Assembly (NCBI RefSeq): GCF_900112185.1
Contig: NZ_FOKP01000003.1
Coordinates: 341,006 to 405,005, forward strand
DNA from: Allobosea sp. CRIB-10
GTDB lineage: Bacteria > Pseudomonadota > Alphaproteobacteria > Rhizobiales > Beijerinckiaceae
DNA: 64,000 bases
Direction of reading: 5' to 3'
Shown: positions 1 through 9,800 of the stretch, piece by piece
How the letters are laid out: each line of letters opens with the position of its first letter
Position numbering within the stretch: the stretch's first letter is position 1
Notes under the pieces: model-generated
Database searches by the model: none
The model's input: the letters and a program-made list of their open reading frames with translations, nothing else
What the model was told of the DNA's origin: nothing
Translations under genes and position numbers: made by a program

Positions 1-77
1 CCGACCCGATCGGCAGCGACATTGATGGTGCTGACGGCCCAGGAACCGTCGGCGCCCACAACCGGAAACCGAGGATC

Positions 78-275
78 ATGTCTACGCATAAGCCGCGCCA
101 CCCCGCGCACCGTTCCGCCAGCTTCCATGATGCCAGCGCCCGGGAGGCCTATGCATCGCGCTTCCGTCCGATCGCGATTCCTGCCATTGTCGCGGGAACC
201 CGCTGGACCCCGGCCGCGTTGACCTCGCAGCACAGGGACGTTCCGGCGCTCCTGCGCAACGGTTTCGAAGATTGA
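78..275 (+). CDS. Possible small hypothetical protein (65 aa)
   Basis: This is an open frame of 65 codons that ends 27 bases before the metallophosphoesterase gene. It resembles no family I know and has no signal peptide or membrane segment. A GAGGA at 71-75 precedes the ATG, but the spacing of 2 bases is too short to be convincing. Third-position GC is lower than in neighbouring genes. The first 77 bases of the window hold no feature I can support. A minus-strand frame there is also open to the left edge, so the 3' or 5' end of a gene outside the window could lie in it. This may not be a real gene. Confidence 0.22.
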   Translation: MSTHKPRHPAHRSASFHDASAREAYASRFRPIAIPAIVAGTRWTPAALTSQHRDVPALLRNGFED

Positions 276-302
276 TACGACGACCTCCGACTGAGACCCA
301 AA

Positions 303-1199
303 ATGCTTGACCGGCGCAGAGTCCTGCAGACTCTCGCCGGTCTTTTTCTGTCCAGCGTCGGGCTCGGCGGTTATGCCTATGCTTGGGAGCCGACCCATCA
401 GGGCGTGACCCGCTACAGGCTGAAGCCCACCCGCTGGCCGGAGGGGCGGAAGCTGCGCCTCGCCGTGCTCACGGACCTGCATGTCGGCGGCCCGCATATG
501 CCGGTCGCGCGCGTCCGCGAGATCGTCGACCAGACCAACGCGCTGCAACCGGACCTTACCCTGCTGGTCGGCGATTTCGTCGCCAGCCGCACTCGCCGTT
601 CCGGTGACCCGGCACCAGCGGAATGGGCGGCCGAGCTCGCCCGGCTGCGGGCACCGGCCGGGCGCTTCGCCGTCCTCGGCAATCATGACTGGTGGCAGGA
701 CGAGCGCGCGCAGCGGGAGCTCAAGGGGCCGACCCAGTCCACCATTGCGCTCGAGGCCGTCGGTATTCCCGTGCTGGAGAACCGGGCGGTCAGGCTCGAG
801 ACCAGAGCCGGACCGCTCTGGATCGCCGGGCTGGGGGATCAGGAAGCATTCGTGCTGCGCCGCCGCCCACGCGGGTTCCGCTATGGCGTCGATGACCTCC
901 CCACCACGCTCGCCATGGTCGAGGACGACGCGCCGCTGATTCTGATGGCGCACGAGCCCGACATCTTCGCCGAAGTCCCTGACAGGGTCGACCTCACCCT
1001 GTCAGGCCACACCCATGGCGGGCAGGTCAGGCTGTTCGGCTGGTCGCCGATCGTGCCGTCGCACTACGGCAACCGCTATGCCTATGGCCATGTCCAGGAG
1101 AACGGCCGCGACCTCGTCGTCTCGGCCGGGCTCGGCACCAGCAAGCTGCCGATCCGGCTGGGCGCGCCGCCGGAGATCGTGCTGATCGAATTGGGGTGA
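303..1199 (+). CDS. Tat-exported metallophosphoesterase (YkuE-like)
   Basis: This is a calcineurin-like metallophosphoesterase of 298 residues. The metal-binding blocks occur in the usual order: TDLHVG (D-x-H) near residue 58, GDF near 91, GNHDWW near 127, AHEPD near 217 and SGHTHGG near 233. The N-terminus carries RRRVLQ followed by a hydrophobic stretch ending AYA, which fits a twin-arginine signal, so the enzyme probably acts outside the cytoplasmic membrane. Relatives such as Bacillus YkuE are membrane-associated phosphodiesterases. The substrate here cannot be read from the sequence. The gene stands alone and is followed by a palindromic repeat rather than a clear terminator. The start was chosen because it precedes the Tat motif directly. 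Confidence 0.9.
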   Translation: MLDRRRVLQTLAGLFLSSVGLGGYAYAWEPTHQGVTRYRLKPTRWPEGRKLRLAVLTDLHVGGPHMPVARVREIVDQTNALQPDLTLLVGDFVASRTRRSGDPAPAEWAAELARLRAPAGRFAVLGNHDWWQDERAQRELKGPTQSTIALEAVGIPVLENRAVRLETRAGPLWIAGLGDQEAFVLRRRPRGFRYGVDDLPTTLAMVEDDAPLILMAHEPDIFAEVPDRVDLTLSGHTHGGQVRLFGWSPIVPSHYGNRYAYGHVQENGRDLVVSAGLGTSKLPIRLGAPPEIVLIELG

Positions 1200-1205
1200 A
1201 CGCCC

Positions 1206-1328
1206 CCGTCATTGCGAGGAGCAAAGCGACGAAGCAATCCAGAAGGGCTCGCTCTGCCGCACTGGATTGCTTCGCGGAGCCTGTCCTCGGACCTGCCGAA
1301 GGCAGGACCCGGGGGCTCGCAATGACGG
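1206..1328. repeat. Intergenic palindromic element, family A
   Basis: Terminal arms ccgtcattgcgag and ctcgcaatgacgg are exact inverted copies. A second inner pair (gaagcaatccag / ctggattgcttcg) can fold inside them. The 123-base unit fills the gap between two convergent genes. It matches the general form of short palindromic repeats found many times in Hyphomicrobiales genomes. Confidence 0.75.
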
Positions 1329-1344
1329 TGAAGCGACGACGCCC

Positions 1345-1941
1345 TTAGCGAACGATGACCTTCCCGCCGACCTGGGCGCGGTTGTAGAGGTCGATCGCAT
1401 CGATATTGCGCATCCGGATGCAGCCGGACGAGGCCGAGCGGCCAATCGTCTCCGGCTCATTGGTGCCGTGGATGCGATAAAGCGTGTCCTTGCCGTTCTG
1501 GTAGAGATAGAGCGCGCGGGCGCCGAGCGGGTTCTCCGGCCCGCCCTCCATGCCGCCGGCGCGCGGCGCCAGATGCGGCCAGCGCGCGATCATCTCGGCC
1601 GGCGGCGTCCAGCGCGGCCACTCGGCCTTGCGCTGCATCACCGCGGTGCCGGTCCAGCCGAAGGCCTCGTCGCCGGTGGCGACGCCGTAGCGGATCGCCT
1701 TCTTGTTCGGCAGCACGAAGTAAAGGTACTTCTCGGTCGTATCGACCACGATCGTGCCGGGCTCTTCGCCGGTCGGATCGTTGATCTCGTAAGGCAGATG
1801 CGTGATCTGCGTCTCGAAATTCGGGACGAGCGCCATGTATTCGGCATCGCGTGCCGAGAGCGATGGGGCATGAACCGTCTTGTACTGGCAGGCGCCAAGA
1901 AGCACCGACAAGCCGAGCACCACAACGAAAGTCTGCTTCAT
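1345..1941 (-). CDS. L,D-transpeptidase (YkuD-fold) lipoprotein
   Basis: The catalytic YkuD signature is complete: HGTNEP, then SASSGCIRM with the nucleophilic cysteine. Such enzymes form 3-3 peptidoglycan cross-links or attach proteins to peptidoglycan in the periplasm. The chosen start gives 198 residues beginning MKQTFVVV. A short hydrophobic segment and a lipobox LGAC follow within 20 residues, so the protein is probably a lipoprotein. The frame is open upstream to 2220, but that extension looks like non-coding sequence and would bury the signal peptide. The gene is divergent from the HDAC-like gene. Many Hyphomicrobiales carry several copies of this family. Confidence 0.9.
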   Translation of the reverse strand: MKQTFVVVLGLSVLLGACQYKTVHAPSLSARDAEYMALVPNFETQITHLPYEINDPTGEEPGTIVVDTTEKYLYFVLPNKKAIRYGVATGDEAFGWTGTAVMQRKAEWPRWTPPAEMIARWPHLAPRAGGMEGGPENPLGARALYLYQNGKDTLYRIHGTNEPETIGRSASSGCIRMRNIDAIDLYNRAQVGGKVIVR

Positions 1942-2020
1942 GGGTTCCACCGCCGGCATCGAGACGATGCTCGTTATGATGAATGCTTCGTTAAAAAACG
2001 GTGACCCGACAAGGCACGGC

Positions 2021-2040
2021 CCGGGTCGAACACGACCCGG
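2021..2040. other. GC-rich hairpin in divergent intergenic region
   Basis: CCGGGTCG and CGACCCGG form an exact 8-bp stem around a 4-base loop. A further GACCCGAC copy lies at 2003-2010. The hairpin sits between the starts of the L,D-transpeptidase and HDAC-like genes. It could be an operator or an RNA hairpin, and nothing decides between them. Confidence 0.35.
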
Positions 2041-2173
2041 TCTTACGGCGCAAACGTATTTCAGGCAATGAAGTTCCAGCGCTGCTCTGGCGTCTTGCTG
2101 CGGTGCAGTGACAATATGGTCACGCTTGCGGCCTACCCGGTTCGGCCTGTTCCTTGACTTCGGAGACCTTCCT

Positions 2174-3103
2174 GTGACGACGCTCCTGATCAGCCACCCG
2201 TCCAGCCTGCGCCATGCCACGCCGCAGGGTCATCCCGAGCGCGCCGACCGGATTCGAGCTGTCGAGCAGGCCCTGGAAGACGAGCGTTTCGCGCTCCTGC
2301 AGCGCGTCGAGGCTCCGGAAGGCACGCTTGCCCAGGTCGAGCTCTGCCACCCGGCCGCCTATGCGCAGGCGATTTCCGAAGCGGCGCCGCAGCAAGGCCT
2401 CGTCCAGATCGACGCAGACACCATCATGTCGCCAGGCACGCTCTCCGCGGTGCTGCACGGCGTCGGCGGCGCCGTCCATGCCGTCGACGAGGTGATGTCC
2501 GGGCGCGTCGACAACGCCTTCAGCGCCATGCGCCCTCCCGGCCACCATGCCGAGAGCGAAAAGGCAATGGGCTTCTGTTTCTTCAACAACGCCGCCATCG
2601 CCGCCCGCCATGCGCAGCGGGTTCATGGCGCCGAGCGCGTCGCCATCGTCGACTGGGACGTCCATCACGGCAACGGCACACAGGAGATCTTCTGGGGCGA
2701 TGCCAGCGTGCTCTATGCCTCGACCCATGAGATGCCGCTCTATCCGGGCACCGGCGCCCCGTCCGAGCGCGGCGAGCATGGCACCATCGTCAACGCGGCA
2801 CTCAGGGCCGGCGACGGCAGCGACGCTTTCCGCGACGCTTTCGAGAGCGCGATCCTGCCCCGGCTCGCGGATTTCCGGCCCGATCTCGTGATCATCTCGG
2901 CCGGCTTCGACGCGCATTGGCGCGACCCGCTCGCCAACATCAACCTGAAGGAGCCTGATTTCGCCTGGGCGACACAGAAATTGATGGAGATCGCCGACCG
3001 CCATGCCGCCGGTCGCATCGTCTCGATCCTGGAAGGCGGCTACGACCTCGAAGGCCTGTCGAAATCGACCGCCGCCCATGTCATGGCGCTGATGCGGGGG
3101 TGA
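2174..3103 (+). CDS. Histone deacetylase family protein (acetylpolyamine amidohydrolase-like)
   Basis: The 309-residue product has the class II HDAC/AcuC/AphA fold signatures: RPPGHHAE, GFCFFNNAA, and the zinc/charge-relay block DWDVHHGNGTQ, then SAGFDAH and EGGYDLEG. These are zinc-dependent deacetylases acting on acetylpolyamines, acetylated proteins or related amides in the cytoplasm. The start is taken as GTG at 2174 because GGAG lies 9 bases upstream and the length then equals the family norm. An ATG at 2108 would add 22 residues unlike the family. The gene appears monocistronic and is followed by a palindromic repeat. Confidence 0.92.
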   Translation: MTTLLISHPSSLRHATPQGHPERADRIRAVEQALEDERFALLQRVEAPEGTLAQVELCHPAAYAQAISEAAPQQGLVQIDADTIMSPGTLSAVLHGVGGAVHAVDEVMSGRVDNAFSAMRPPGHHAESEKAMGFCFFNNAAIAARHAQRVHGAERVAIVDWDVHHGNGTQEIFWGDASVLYASTHEMPLYPGTGAPSERGEHGTIVNAALRAGDGSDAFRDAFESAILPRLADFRPDLVIISAGFDAHWRDPLANINLKEPDFAWATQKLMEIADRHAAGRIVSILEGGYDLEGLSKSTAAHVMALMRG

Positions 3104-3109
3104 ATCCCG

Positions 3110-3231
3110 CAGCCCTCATCCTGAGGAGCAGGCGGGAGCCTGCGTCTCGAAGGATGCTCCAGCTCGCGAAGATGGCGCCCTCTGGATCATCCTTCGAGGC
3201 GTGCCTGCGGCGCTCCTCAGGATGAGGGCTG
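3110..3231. repeat. Intergenic palindromic element, family B
   Basis: Exact 20-base inverted arms begin cagccctcatcctgaggagc at the left end and end with gatgagggctg at the right. An inner imperfect arm pair (tctcgaaggatgctccag / ctggatcatccttcgag) adds a second stem. The element fills the space between the convergent HDAC-like and ribB genes and may end transcripts from both sides. Confidence 0.8.
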
Positions 3232-3243
3232 AGTTATGGCCGC

Positions 3244-4530
3244 TCACTCCAACGGCGCGGTCTCGGCGATCTCGATGCCGAAGCCGGAGAGACCGACGAA
3301 GGCGCGAGTCGAGGAGGCCAGGTTGACGATCGAGGCGACGCCGAGATCGCGCAGGATCTGGGCGCCGAGGCCGACCTCGCGCCATTGCTGCGAGCGCAGC
3401 GCATCCGAGCCTTCCTCGCCCTCGACGCTCTTGATCGGCACGCCGGCCGAGCCGTCGCGCAGATAGACCAGCACGCCCTTGCCCTCCTGCTGGAAGCGGC
3501 GCAGCACGCACTGGATCGAGGACGCCCCGCCGAGCACGTCGGCGACGACACTGGCGCGGTGCAGCCGAGCCGGGACCTTCTCGCCGTCGCCGAGCTTGCC
3601 CATGACGAAGGCGAAATGCTGGGTGTCGTCGAACGGCGTCACATAGACATGGCCGGTCATCTCGCCGAACTCGGTCTTGACCGGGAAGGAGTGCACCCGC
3701 TCGACCAGCTTCTCGCGCGCCTGGCGATAGGCGATGAGGTCGGCGACGGTGATCTGCTTGAGATTGTGCTTCTGGGCGAAGGCGGTGATCTGCGGGCCCT
3801 TCATCACCGTGCCGTCATCATTGGCAAGCTCGCAGATCACGCCGACAGGCGGCAGCTCGGCGAGCTTGCAGAGATCGACGGCGGCCTCGGTATGGCCCGA
3901 GCGCATCAGCACGCCGCCATCCTTGGCGATCAGCGGAAAGACATGGCCGGGCCGGACGAAATCGGCGGCGCCCATATTGCCATTGGCGAGCGCACGCACC
4001 GTATTGGTGCGCTGCTCGGCCGAGATGCCGGTGGTCAGCCCATGCTTGACGTCGACGGTGATGGTGAAGGCGGTGCCGAGCGGAGCATCATTGGAGGAGA
4101 CCATCGGGTCGAGCCGCAAACGGCGCGCCTCGCCCGCCGTCAGCGGCGCGCAGACGATGCCGCAGGTGTTGCGGATGATGAAGGCCATCTTCTCCGGCGT
4201 GCAGAGCGAGGCGGCGACGATCAGATCGCCCTCGTTCTCGCGGTCGTCGTCATCGGTAACGATGACGATCTCGCCGCGCGCGAAGGCTTCGACGGTCTCG
4301 GCGACATTGCTTGCGGTCATGGCAGCCTCGCGCGGGCCCTGCAGGCCCAGGAAGTCGTTGGGGGTGACGGCGCCGCCGGTCGCGGCGGTGATGCGCTCGG
4401 CACTCTCGCGCGAAATCCAGGCAGTGGGATCGTTGCAGAGCGCCGTGACGCTGGCAGGCGACAGGCCGACCTGCCGCGCGAAGGCGCTGCGGGCGGTCTT
4501 GGTTTGCTGGAGCCAGACGTCGAGCTTCAT
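3244..4530 (-). CDS. ribB: 3,4-dihydroxy-2-butanone 4-phosphate synthase with degenerate GTP cyclohydrolase II domain and N-terminal HTH-like segment
   Basis: Residues from about 71 to 275 are a RibB domain with the acidic loop DDDDRENEGDLIVAA and the RSGHTEAAVDL block. It makes the four-carbon precursor of riboflavin from ribulose 5-phosphate. Residues from about 285 to 428 resemble GTP cyclohydrolase II, but the zinc cysteines are gone: ECLTGD is VVADVLG and the CDC motif is reduced to a single Cys. This half should therefore not open GTP, as in the RibBX variants known from Proteobacteria. Residues 1-60 look like a small Cro/YdaS-type helix-turn-helix (FARQVGLSPASVTALCND). An internal ATG at 4320 would give a classical RibB start. 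I see no FMN riboswitch in the leader. Confidence 0.9.
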   Translation of the reverse strand: MKLDVWLQQTKTARSAFARQVGLSPASVTALCNDPTAWISRESAERITAATGGAVTPNDFLGLQGPREAAMTASNVAETVEAFARGEIVIVTDDDDRENEGDLIVAASLCTPEKMAFIIRNTCGIVCAPLTAGEARRLRLDPMVSSNDAPLGTAFTITVDVKHGLTTGISAEQRTNTVRALANGNMGAADFVRPGHVFPLIAKDGGVLMRSGHTEAAVDLCKLAELPPVGVICELANDDGTVMKGPQITAFAQKHNLKQITVADLIAYRQAREKLVERVHSFPVKTEFGEMTGHVYVTPFDDTQHFAFVMGKLGDGEKVPARLHRASVVADVLGGASSIQCVLRRFQQEGKGVLVYLRDGSAGVPIKSVEGEEGSDALRSQQWREVGLGAQILRDLGVASIVNLASSTRAFVGLSGFGIEIAETAPLE

Positions 4531-4668
4531 GACGCCAAGTTAGTACGGCTCCACTTCATTCGCAATGAAGAGCGTAAGATTTTTTAGTGATACTGAAATG
4601 ACTATTCCAAGCCGTCATGGTCAGGCTTGATCCGACCATCTCGGAAACCAGAGGCATCTCGTCACGAG

Positions 4669-4968
4669 ATTCTCGGGTCAAGCCCATGGCTGTCCGGTTC
4701 ACTGAACGCAGGCGTTGGAGCCTCTATCCTTGGAGGGTTGGAGAGCCGCGACAGGCTCTCTCTCCCGGAACGGGGGAGAGATGGAGAGGGGGCCGGCGCA
4801 ACATCCGGCCAGTCCGGCTCTGCTCCCTCCCAAACCCTCCCCCGTTCCGGGAGAGGGCTTCCGCGCATGTCCGTCCGGTGTCGCTGACTGAAAGAGTCGA
4901 GATCCCTTGAGTTTTCCGGCACACAGTCGGGTTGAGCCGGACAGCCGCGGGGCAAGCCCGAGAATGAC
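4669..4968. repeat. Nested palindromic elements between aroC and ribB
   Basis: This gap of about 446 bases (4531-4976) holds no gene. Outer imperfect arms lie near 4669-4700 and 4934-4968, sharing attctcggg and ggctgtccgg in inverted orientation. Inside them is a second, tighter palindrome at about 4757-4857 with arms ctctcccggaacgggggag and its inverse. A related gtcatggtc...gaccatc copy precedes the outer arm at 4616-4640. The arrangement suggests one repeat inserted into another. Confidence 0.6.
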
Positions 4969-4976
4969 GCCTGTGG

Positions 4977-6095
4977 TCACCCCTCGAACGGCCAGCGCGG
5001 CTCGATCACGCCGACCTGCGCGCGATGGCGCAAGAACTGGTCGGCAAGAACGCAAGCGACCATCGCCTCGCCGACCGGCACGGCGCGGATGCCGACGCAG
5101 GGGTCGTGCCGGCCCTTGGTGAACATCTCGGTCTCGCCGCCGGTGCGGTTCACCGTGGCGCGGGGCGAGAGGATCGACGAGGTCGGCTTGACCGCGAAGC
5201 GCGCCACGATCGGCTGGCCGGTCGAGATGCCGCCCAGGATGCCGCCGGCATGGTTCGACAGGAACAGCGGCTTGCCGTCATTGCCGGCGCGCATCTCGTC
5301 GGCATTCTCCTCGCCGGAGAGCTCGGCCGCGCCGAAACCGTCGCCGATCTCGACACCCTTGACCGCGTTGATGCTCATCAGCGCCGCGGCGATCTCGGCG
5401 TCGAGCTTGCCGTAGATCGGCGCGCCCAGCCCCGCCGGCACGCCCTCGGCGACGACCTCGAGCACCGCCCCGATCGAGGAGCCGGACTTGCGGATGCCGT
5501 CGAGATAGTCGGCGAAGCGCTCGGCCGCCTTGGCGTCCGGGCAGAAGAACGGGTTGTTGCCGACCTCGTCCCAGTCCCAGTTGCCGCGGTCGATCTTGTG
5601 CGGGCCCATCTGCACGAGCGCGCCGCGCACCACCATGCCCGGCACGACCTTGCGGGCGATCGCCCCGGCCGCGACCCGCATCGCCGTCTCGCGCGCCGAG
5701 GAGCGGCCGCCGCCGCGATAGTCGCGGATGCCGTATTTCACGTCATAGGTGAAATCGGCATGGCCGGGCCGGTACTTGTCCTTGATCTCGGAATAGTCCT
5801 TCGAGCGCTGGTCGACATTGTCGATCATCAGCCCGATCGAGGTTCCCGTCGTGACCTGCTCGCCATCGCTCTCGCGCGCGAAGACGCCGGAGACGATACG
5901 GACCTGGTCCGGCTCCTGACGCTGCGTCGTATAGCGCGACTGGCCGGGCCGGCGCTTGTCGAGGTCGCGCTGGATCTCGGCCTCGCTCAACGGGATCAGC
6001 GGCGGGCAGCCATCGACGACGCAGCCGATCGCAGGCCCATGGCTCTCGCCGAAGGTGGTGACGCGGAAGAGATGGCCGAAAGTGTTGTGCGACAT
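4977..6095 (-). CDS. aroC: Chorismate synthase
   Basis: The enzyme converts 5-enolpyruvylshikimate 3-phosphate to chorismate with reduced FMN, the last shared step of aromatic amino-acid synthesis. The 372-residue product is full length and carries the family blocks: [10 protein letters not shown] at residue 15, the [12 protein letters not shown] stretch, [12 protein letters not shown] and the C-terminal [13 protein letters not shown]. The start MSHNTFGH is the normal N-terminus of the family. A toxin-antitoxin pair reads in the same direction immediately upstream, with a 30-base gap. Confidence 0.97.
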   Translation of the reverse strand: MSHNTFGHLFRVTTFGESHGPAIGCVVDGCPPLIPLSEAEIQRDLDKRRPGQSRYTTQRQEPDQVRIVSGVFARESDGEQVTTGTSIGLMIDNVDQRSKDYSEIKDKYRPGHADFTYDVKYGIRDYRGGGRSSARETAMRVAAGAIARKVVPGMVVRGALVQMGPHKIDRGNWDWDEVGNNPFFCPDAKAAERFADYLDGIRKSGSSIGAVLEVVAEGVPAGLGAPIYGKLDAEIAAALMSINAVKGVEIGDGFGAAELSGEENADEMRAGNDGKPLFLSNHAGGILGGISTGQPIVARFAVKPTSSILSPRATVNRTGGETEMFTKGRHDPCVGIRAVPVGEAMVACVLADQFLRHRAQVGVIEPRWPFEG

Positions 6096-6125
6096 GAGGA
6101 CCCGACGAACTGAAGCGCTGGCTTC

Positions 6126-6572
6126 TTATCTCGTTTCCGGCAGCGGCGGCAGCCCCTGAAACGGGTCGAGCACGGAAACGCCCAAGGGCGCGAAATGCCG
6201 GAGGTTTCGGGTCAGCACGGTCAGGCCGTGCGCCTGCGCCGTCGCGGCGATGGCGATGTCCTCGAAACCAGGACGATGCGCCCGCGCCCGATCCAGCAAG
6301 TCTCCAGCGAGATGCGCGCAGCGCAGATCGAACGGCAGGACTTTCTCCCCATAGAAGTGTTCGACCGCCTGCCACCATTCGCGGAGCGAACGTGCCTTGG
6401 CGCTGGCGCCTTCCCGCTCGGCTTTTGCGACACCCGCCGCCACCTCGGCGGCGGTGATGACCGACAGAAAGAGATGTGGGCTCGCCTGATCGAGCCAGAT
6501 GGCCAGGTCTTTCGCGTCCGCTCGCTTCGAGGGGGCGAGCGCCGAGATCACATTGGTGTCGACCAGGAACAT
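6126..6572 (-). CDS. vapC: PIN-domain toxin (VapC/FitB type)
   Basis: This is a 148-residue PIN-domain ribonuclease. The acidic metal-binding residues are at D5 (FLVDTNV), E43 (TAAEVAAG) and D105 (FEDIAIAATA), and an Asn (TRNLRHF) takes the place of the usual fourth acid, as in FitB-like members. Such toxins cleave RNA and are neutralised by the partner encoded just upstream. Its ATG overlaps the antitoxin stop in an ATGA arrangement, so the two are translationally coupled. The length and motif order fit an intact toxin. Confidence 0.9.
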   Translation of the reverse strand: MFLVDTNVISALAPSKRADAKDLAIWLDQASPHLFLSVITAAEVAAGVAKAEREGASAKARSLREWWQAVEHFYGEKVLPFDLRCAHLAGDLLDRARAHRPGFEDIAIAATAQAHGLTVLTRNLRHFAPLGVSVLDPFQGLPPLPETR

Positions 6573-6814
6573 CAGAGATCGACGGGCGAGCGCAGCTCTC
6601 CGCTTCGAGCGGGAATGTCCTCCGCATCGCCCGGAAAGGCCGCGAGCAGGCGCCCGAAGCTCGGTGCGCGTGCGAGCCGCTCATAGTCCTCGAACGACAG
6701 GATGACCGCATCCTTGCGGCCATGGCGCGTAATGATCGACGGGGTTCCCCGGACCGCCTGATCGACCACCGCCGACAGCGTCGCCTTCGCATCCTTGAGC
6801 TGGATTTCCCGCAT
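6572..6814 (-). CDS. Type II antitoxin, Phd/YefM family
   Basis: This small protein starts MREIQLKDAKATLSAVVDQA, the typical N-terminal DNA-binding half of Phd/YefM antitoxins. ITRHGRKDAVILSFEDYERL follows, and a C-terminal tail would wrap around the toxin. The start at 6814 is preferred (80 residues) because GGAG lies at good spacing. An upstream ATG at 6844 would add ten atypical residues. Toxin and antitoxin form a two-gene operon that probably represses itself. It lies between aroC and a synthetase gene, a common situation for small mobile stability modules. Confidence 0.88.
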   Translation of the reverse strand: MREIQLKDAKATLSAVVDQAVRGTPSIITRHGRKDAVILSFEDYERLARAPSFGRLLAAFPGDAEDIPARSGELRSPVDL

Positions 6815-6878
6815 CGCGACCTCCGATATGACCACTGTAGTCATATATTGTCGAAATGGCTGCGGGCAAGACTATCAG

Positions 6879-9800
6879 CTAGGTCGAGCGATGAGCGGCA
6901 GGCCGCTCGCCTAGTACCCCGCTCGCCGGCACGGCCGGCGCGCCTTCCCAGCGGGTGTTCGCCGGCAGGTTCTCGCCCTTCATGATCACGGTGAGCAGGC
7001 CGATCTGGGCGTAGTCGCCGACATGGGTGTCGTAGAGCACGGTCGCGCCGGCGCCGACGCAGACGCCTTTGCCGAGCGTGACCTTGCCGACCTTCATCAC
7101 CCGGTCCTCGTAGAGATGGGTCTGCAGCGCGGAATGGGCGTTGACGGTGCAGAAGTCGCCGACCTTGATGCAGTCGAACTCGGTGATGTCAGTCGAGTCC
7201 AGCCAGACGCCCTGGCCGTATTGCGCGCCGAACAGGCGCAGGAACCAGGGCAGGAACGGCGTGCCGCGCAGATAGTCGAACAGCACCTTGCCGCCCAGGC
7301 CCCAATAGAGCACGGCGATCGCCTCGGTGCGCATCGCCCAGAACGACCACATCGGCTTCATCACCGGCTTGTAGACGCCCATCAGCAGCCATTTCATCAG
7401 CGCGCAGATCAGCGCCTGGGTGATAGCGATGACCACGGCACAGCCCATGAAGGCGAGAACGAGGCCGGCCCAGTCGCGATCGAATATCTTCTGCTGCAGC
7501 ACGAGGTCGACCGCGATGGTGCCGAAGGTGATGAACAGCATCGCCGGGAAGGAGGTGTGCAGCGCCTCGAAGCCGGCGCGCGCCAGCTTCTTGCCGAGCG
7601 AGGGCTTGTAGGTCCAGTCGGCTCCGAGATCGACCTTCTGCCGCGTCGGCAGCTTGATCGGCGGCGAGCCGAACCAGGTGTCGCCGGCGCTCATCAGCTC
7701 GTTCGCCGGCGGCTTCGACTTGATGCCGATCAGCACCTTGTCGGGAATCACCGCACCCGGCGGCACGACCGCATCGTTGCCGACGAAGACCTGCTCGCCG
7801 GTGCGGGTCATGTCGAGGCGCATATAGCCGCGCCGCATGTCCTCGTCGCCGAAGATCACCTCGTCGGCGATGAAGTTGCCGGCGCCGATCCCGGTGATGT
7901 CGTAGCGCCCCGAGAGATTGGTCGAGATCTCGGCGCCCTGCCCGATCCGTGCGCCCATCATCCGGTACCAGAAGCGCATATAGATCGTCGCGAACAGCGA
8001 GGACAGCGTCTCCAGCGTCACCTCGGTCGCCAGCGCCACCGTCCATTTGCGGGCGTAGAAGCCCGAATGGATCGAATAGGTGCCGGAGGAGACGCGCGGC
8101 AGGATCGCCCAGCGCAGCGCGCAAATCAGGAAGACCGTGACGGTGATGAGCCCGATCGCCGTCGGCCAGGTCAGGATCGGCAGATACCAGAGATAGCTGA
8201 CGTCGGACCAGGTCGCGACCCAGTTGTCGATCTTGTCGAACAGCCAGAAGGCCGGGAAGATCGGCAGCAGGCTGATCGGCGGCAGCACGATCAGCATGAC
8301 CACGTAGAACAGCGTCATCGCCGCCCGGCGCCCAGCGCTCGCTTCGGCCTGAGGCGGCAGGGACTCGAGATCGACCGTGCCGGTCTTGCGGGCGGGTGAA
8401 CCGTCCCAGATCTCGGCCGTGCCGACGGTCGCGCCGGGCGCGATCGCGGTGAGGTCCCCGATTTCGGCATGGTCACCGATGGTGCAGCCATGGCCGAACA
8501 CAACCGAGGAGCCGGCATAGACGTCCTTGCCGATCGTGATCCTGCCGATGATGAAATCGGCGCCGATCGCCTCGGCATTGGCGAAGGTGGTCTTCGATCC
8601 CAGCGTCGTGCCGTCGCCCAGCTCGACCAGGTCGACCGCGCCGGCCTCGTAATCGGAGATGATGACGTCGCGCCCGACCTTGGCGCCGAGCAGGCGCCAG
8701 TAGAAGCGCATCACCGGCGTGCCCTGCAGCCATTTGATGTGCACCAACCCGGCGACGCGCGAGGCGAACCACCAGCGGAAGTAATAGACGCCCCAGAGCG
8801 GATAGGTCCCAGGCTTGGTCCGGCCGAGCACCAGCCATTTCAGGCCGATCGCGATGAAACCGGTGACGATGGTGATCGCGACATAGATGCCGAGCAACGC
8901 AAAGACCTGCGCCATCGCCGACAGCTCTTCGCCCGAGAGTAGCATGTAGCTGACGAAGATGCCGAGCCATTGCGCCGTCGACAGGCTGATGATGATCGGC
9001 AGCGCGATTGCCTGGGCCAACCCGCAGAGGAAGCGGCGGCGCAGCGGCGGCGGCGTGAAGGAGAGGTCCTCCTCGGCCCGCACGCCACGCGCATCGAGCA
9101 GTTCCGCCATCGCCCGCAAGGTGCGCGCGCCATAGACGTCCTGCAGGGTGATGCCGGCATAGGCCGGCGTCTCGCGCACGATCGAGATGAAGCGCGCCGC
9201 CAGCAGCGAATGGCCGCCCAGATCGACGAAGAAGTCGGCCTCGAGCGGCAGCGCCTGCGCGCCGAGCACGCGCTTGGCCGCGTCGAGCAGCGCAGCCTCG
9301 GTCTCGTTGCGCGGCGGCTCCTGCTCGCCGCTCGCGGCCGGCGCCGTCAACGGCGCAGCCTTCAGCATCTTGCGGTCGACCTTGCCCGAGACCATGCGCG
9401 GCAGCGAGCCAACCGGCTCGAAATGCGCCGGGATCATGTAGGGCGGCAGCTTCTCGCGCAGCGATGCCCGCAGCACCGAGCCCTCGATCTGTACGCCGGG
9501 CTCGCCGACCAGGAAGGCGACGAGCCGCTCGATGCCGTCATCACTGCGCAGCACCACGGCGGCCTGGCTGATGCCGGCCTCGTCGGACAAGGCCGTCTCG
9601 ATCTCGCCGAGCTCGACGCGGAAGCCGCGGATCTTGACCTGGTCGTCGATTCGGCCGTGGAAGACGATGTTGCCGTTCTCGTCGAGGCTGACGGCATCGC
9701 CGGAGCGGTAGAGGATCGGATCGCCGCCGCTGCCGCCGAACGGGTTGGCGATGAACTTCTCGGCCGTGAGCTCGGGCCGCAGATGATAGCCCTTGGCGAC

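Noticed and set aside
4531..4620. FMN riboswitch in front of ribB
   Set aside because: The short AT-rich leader has none of the conserved RFN elements.
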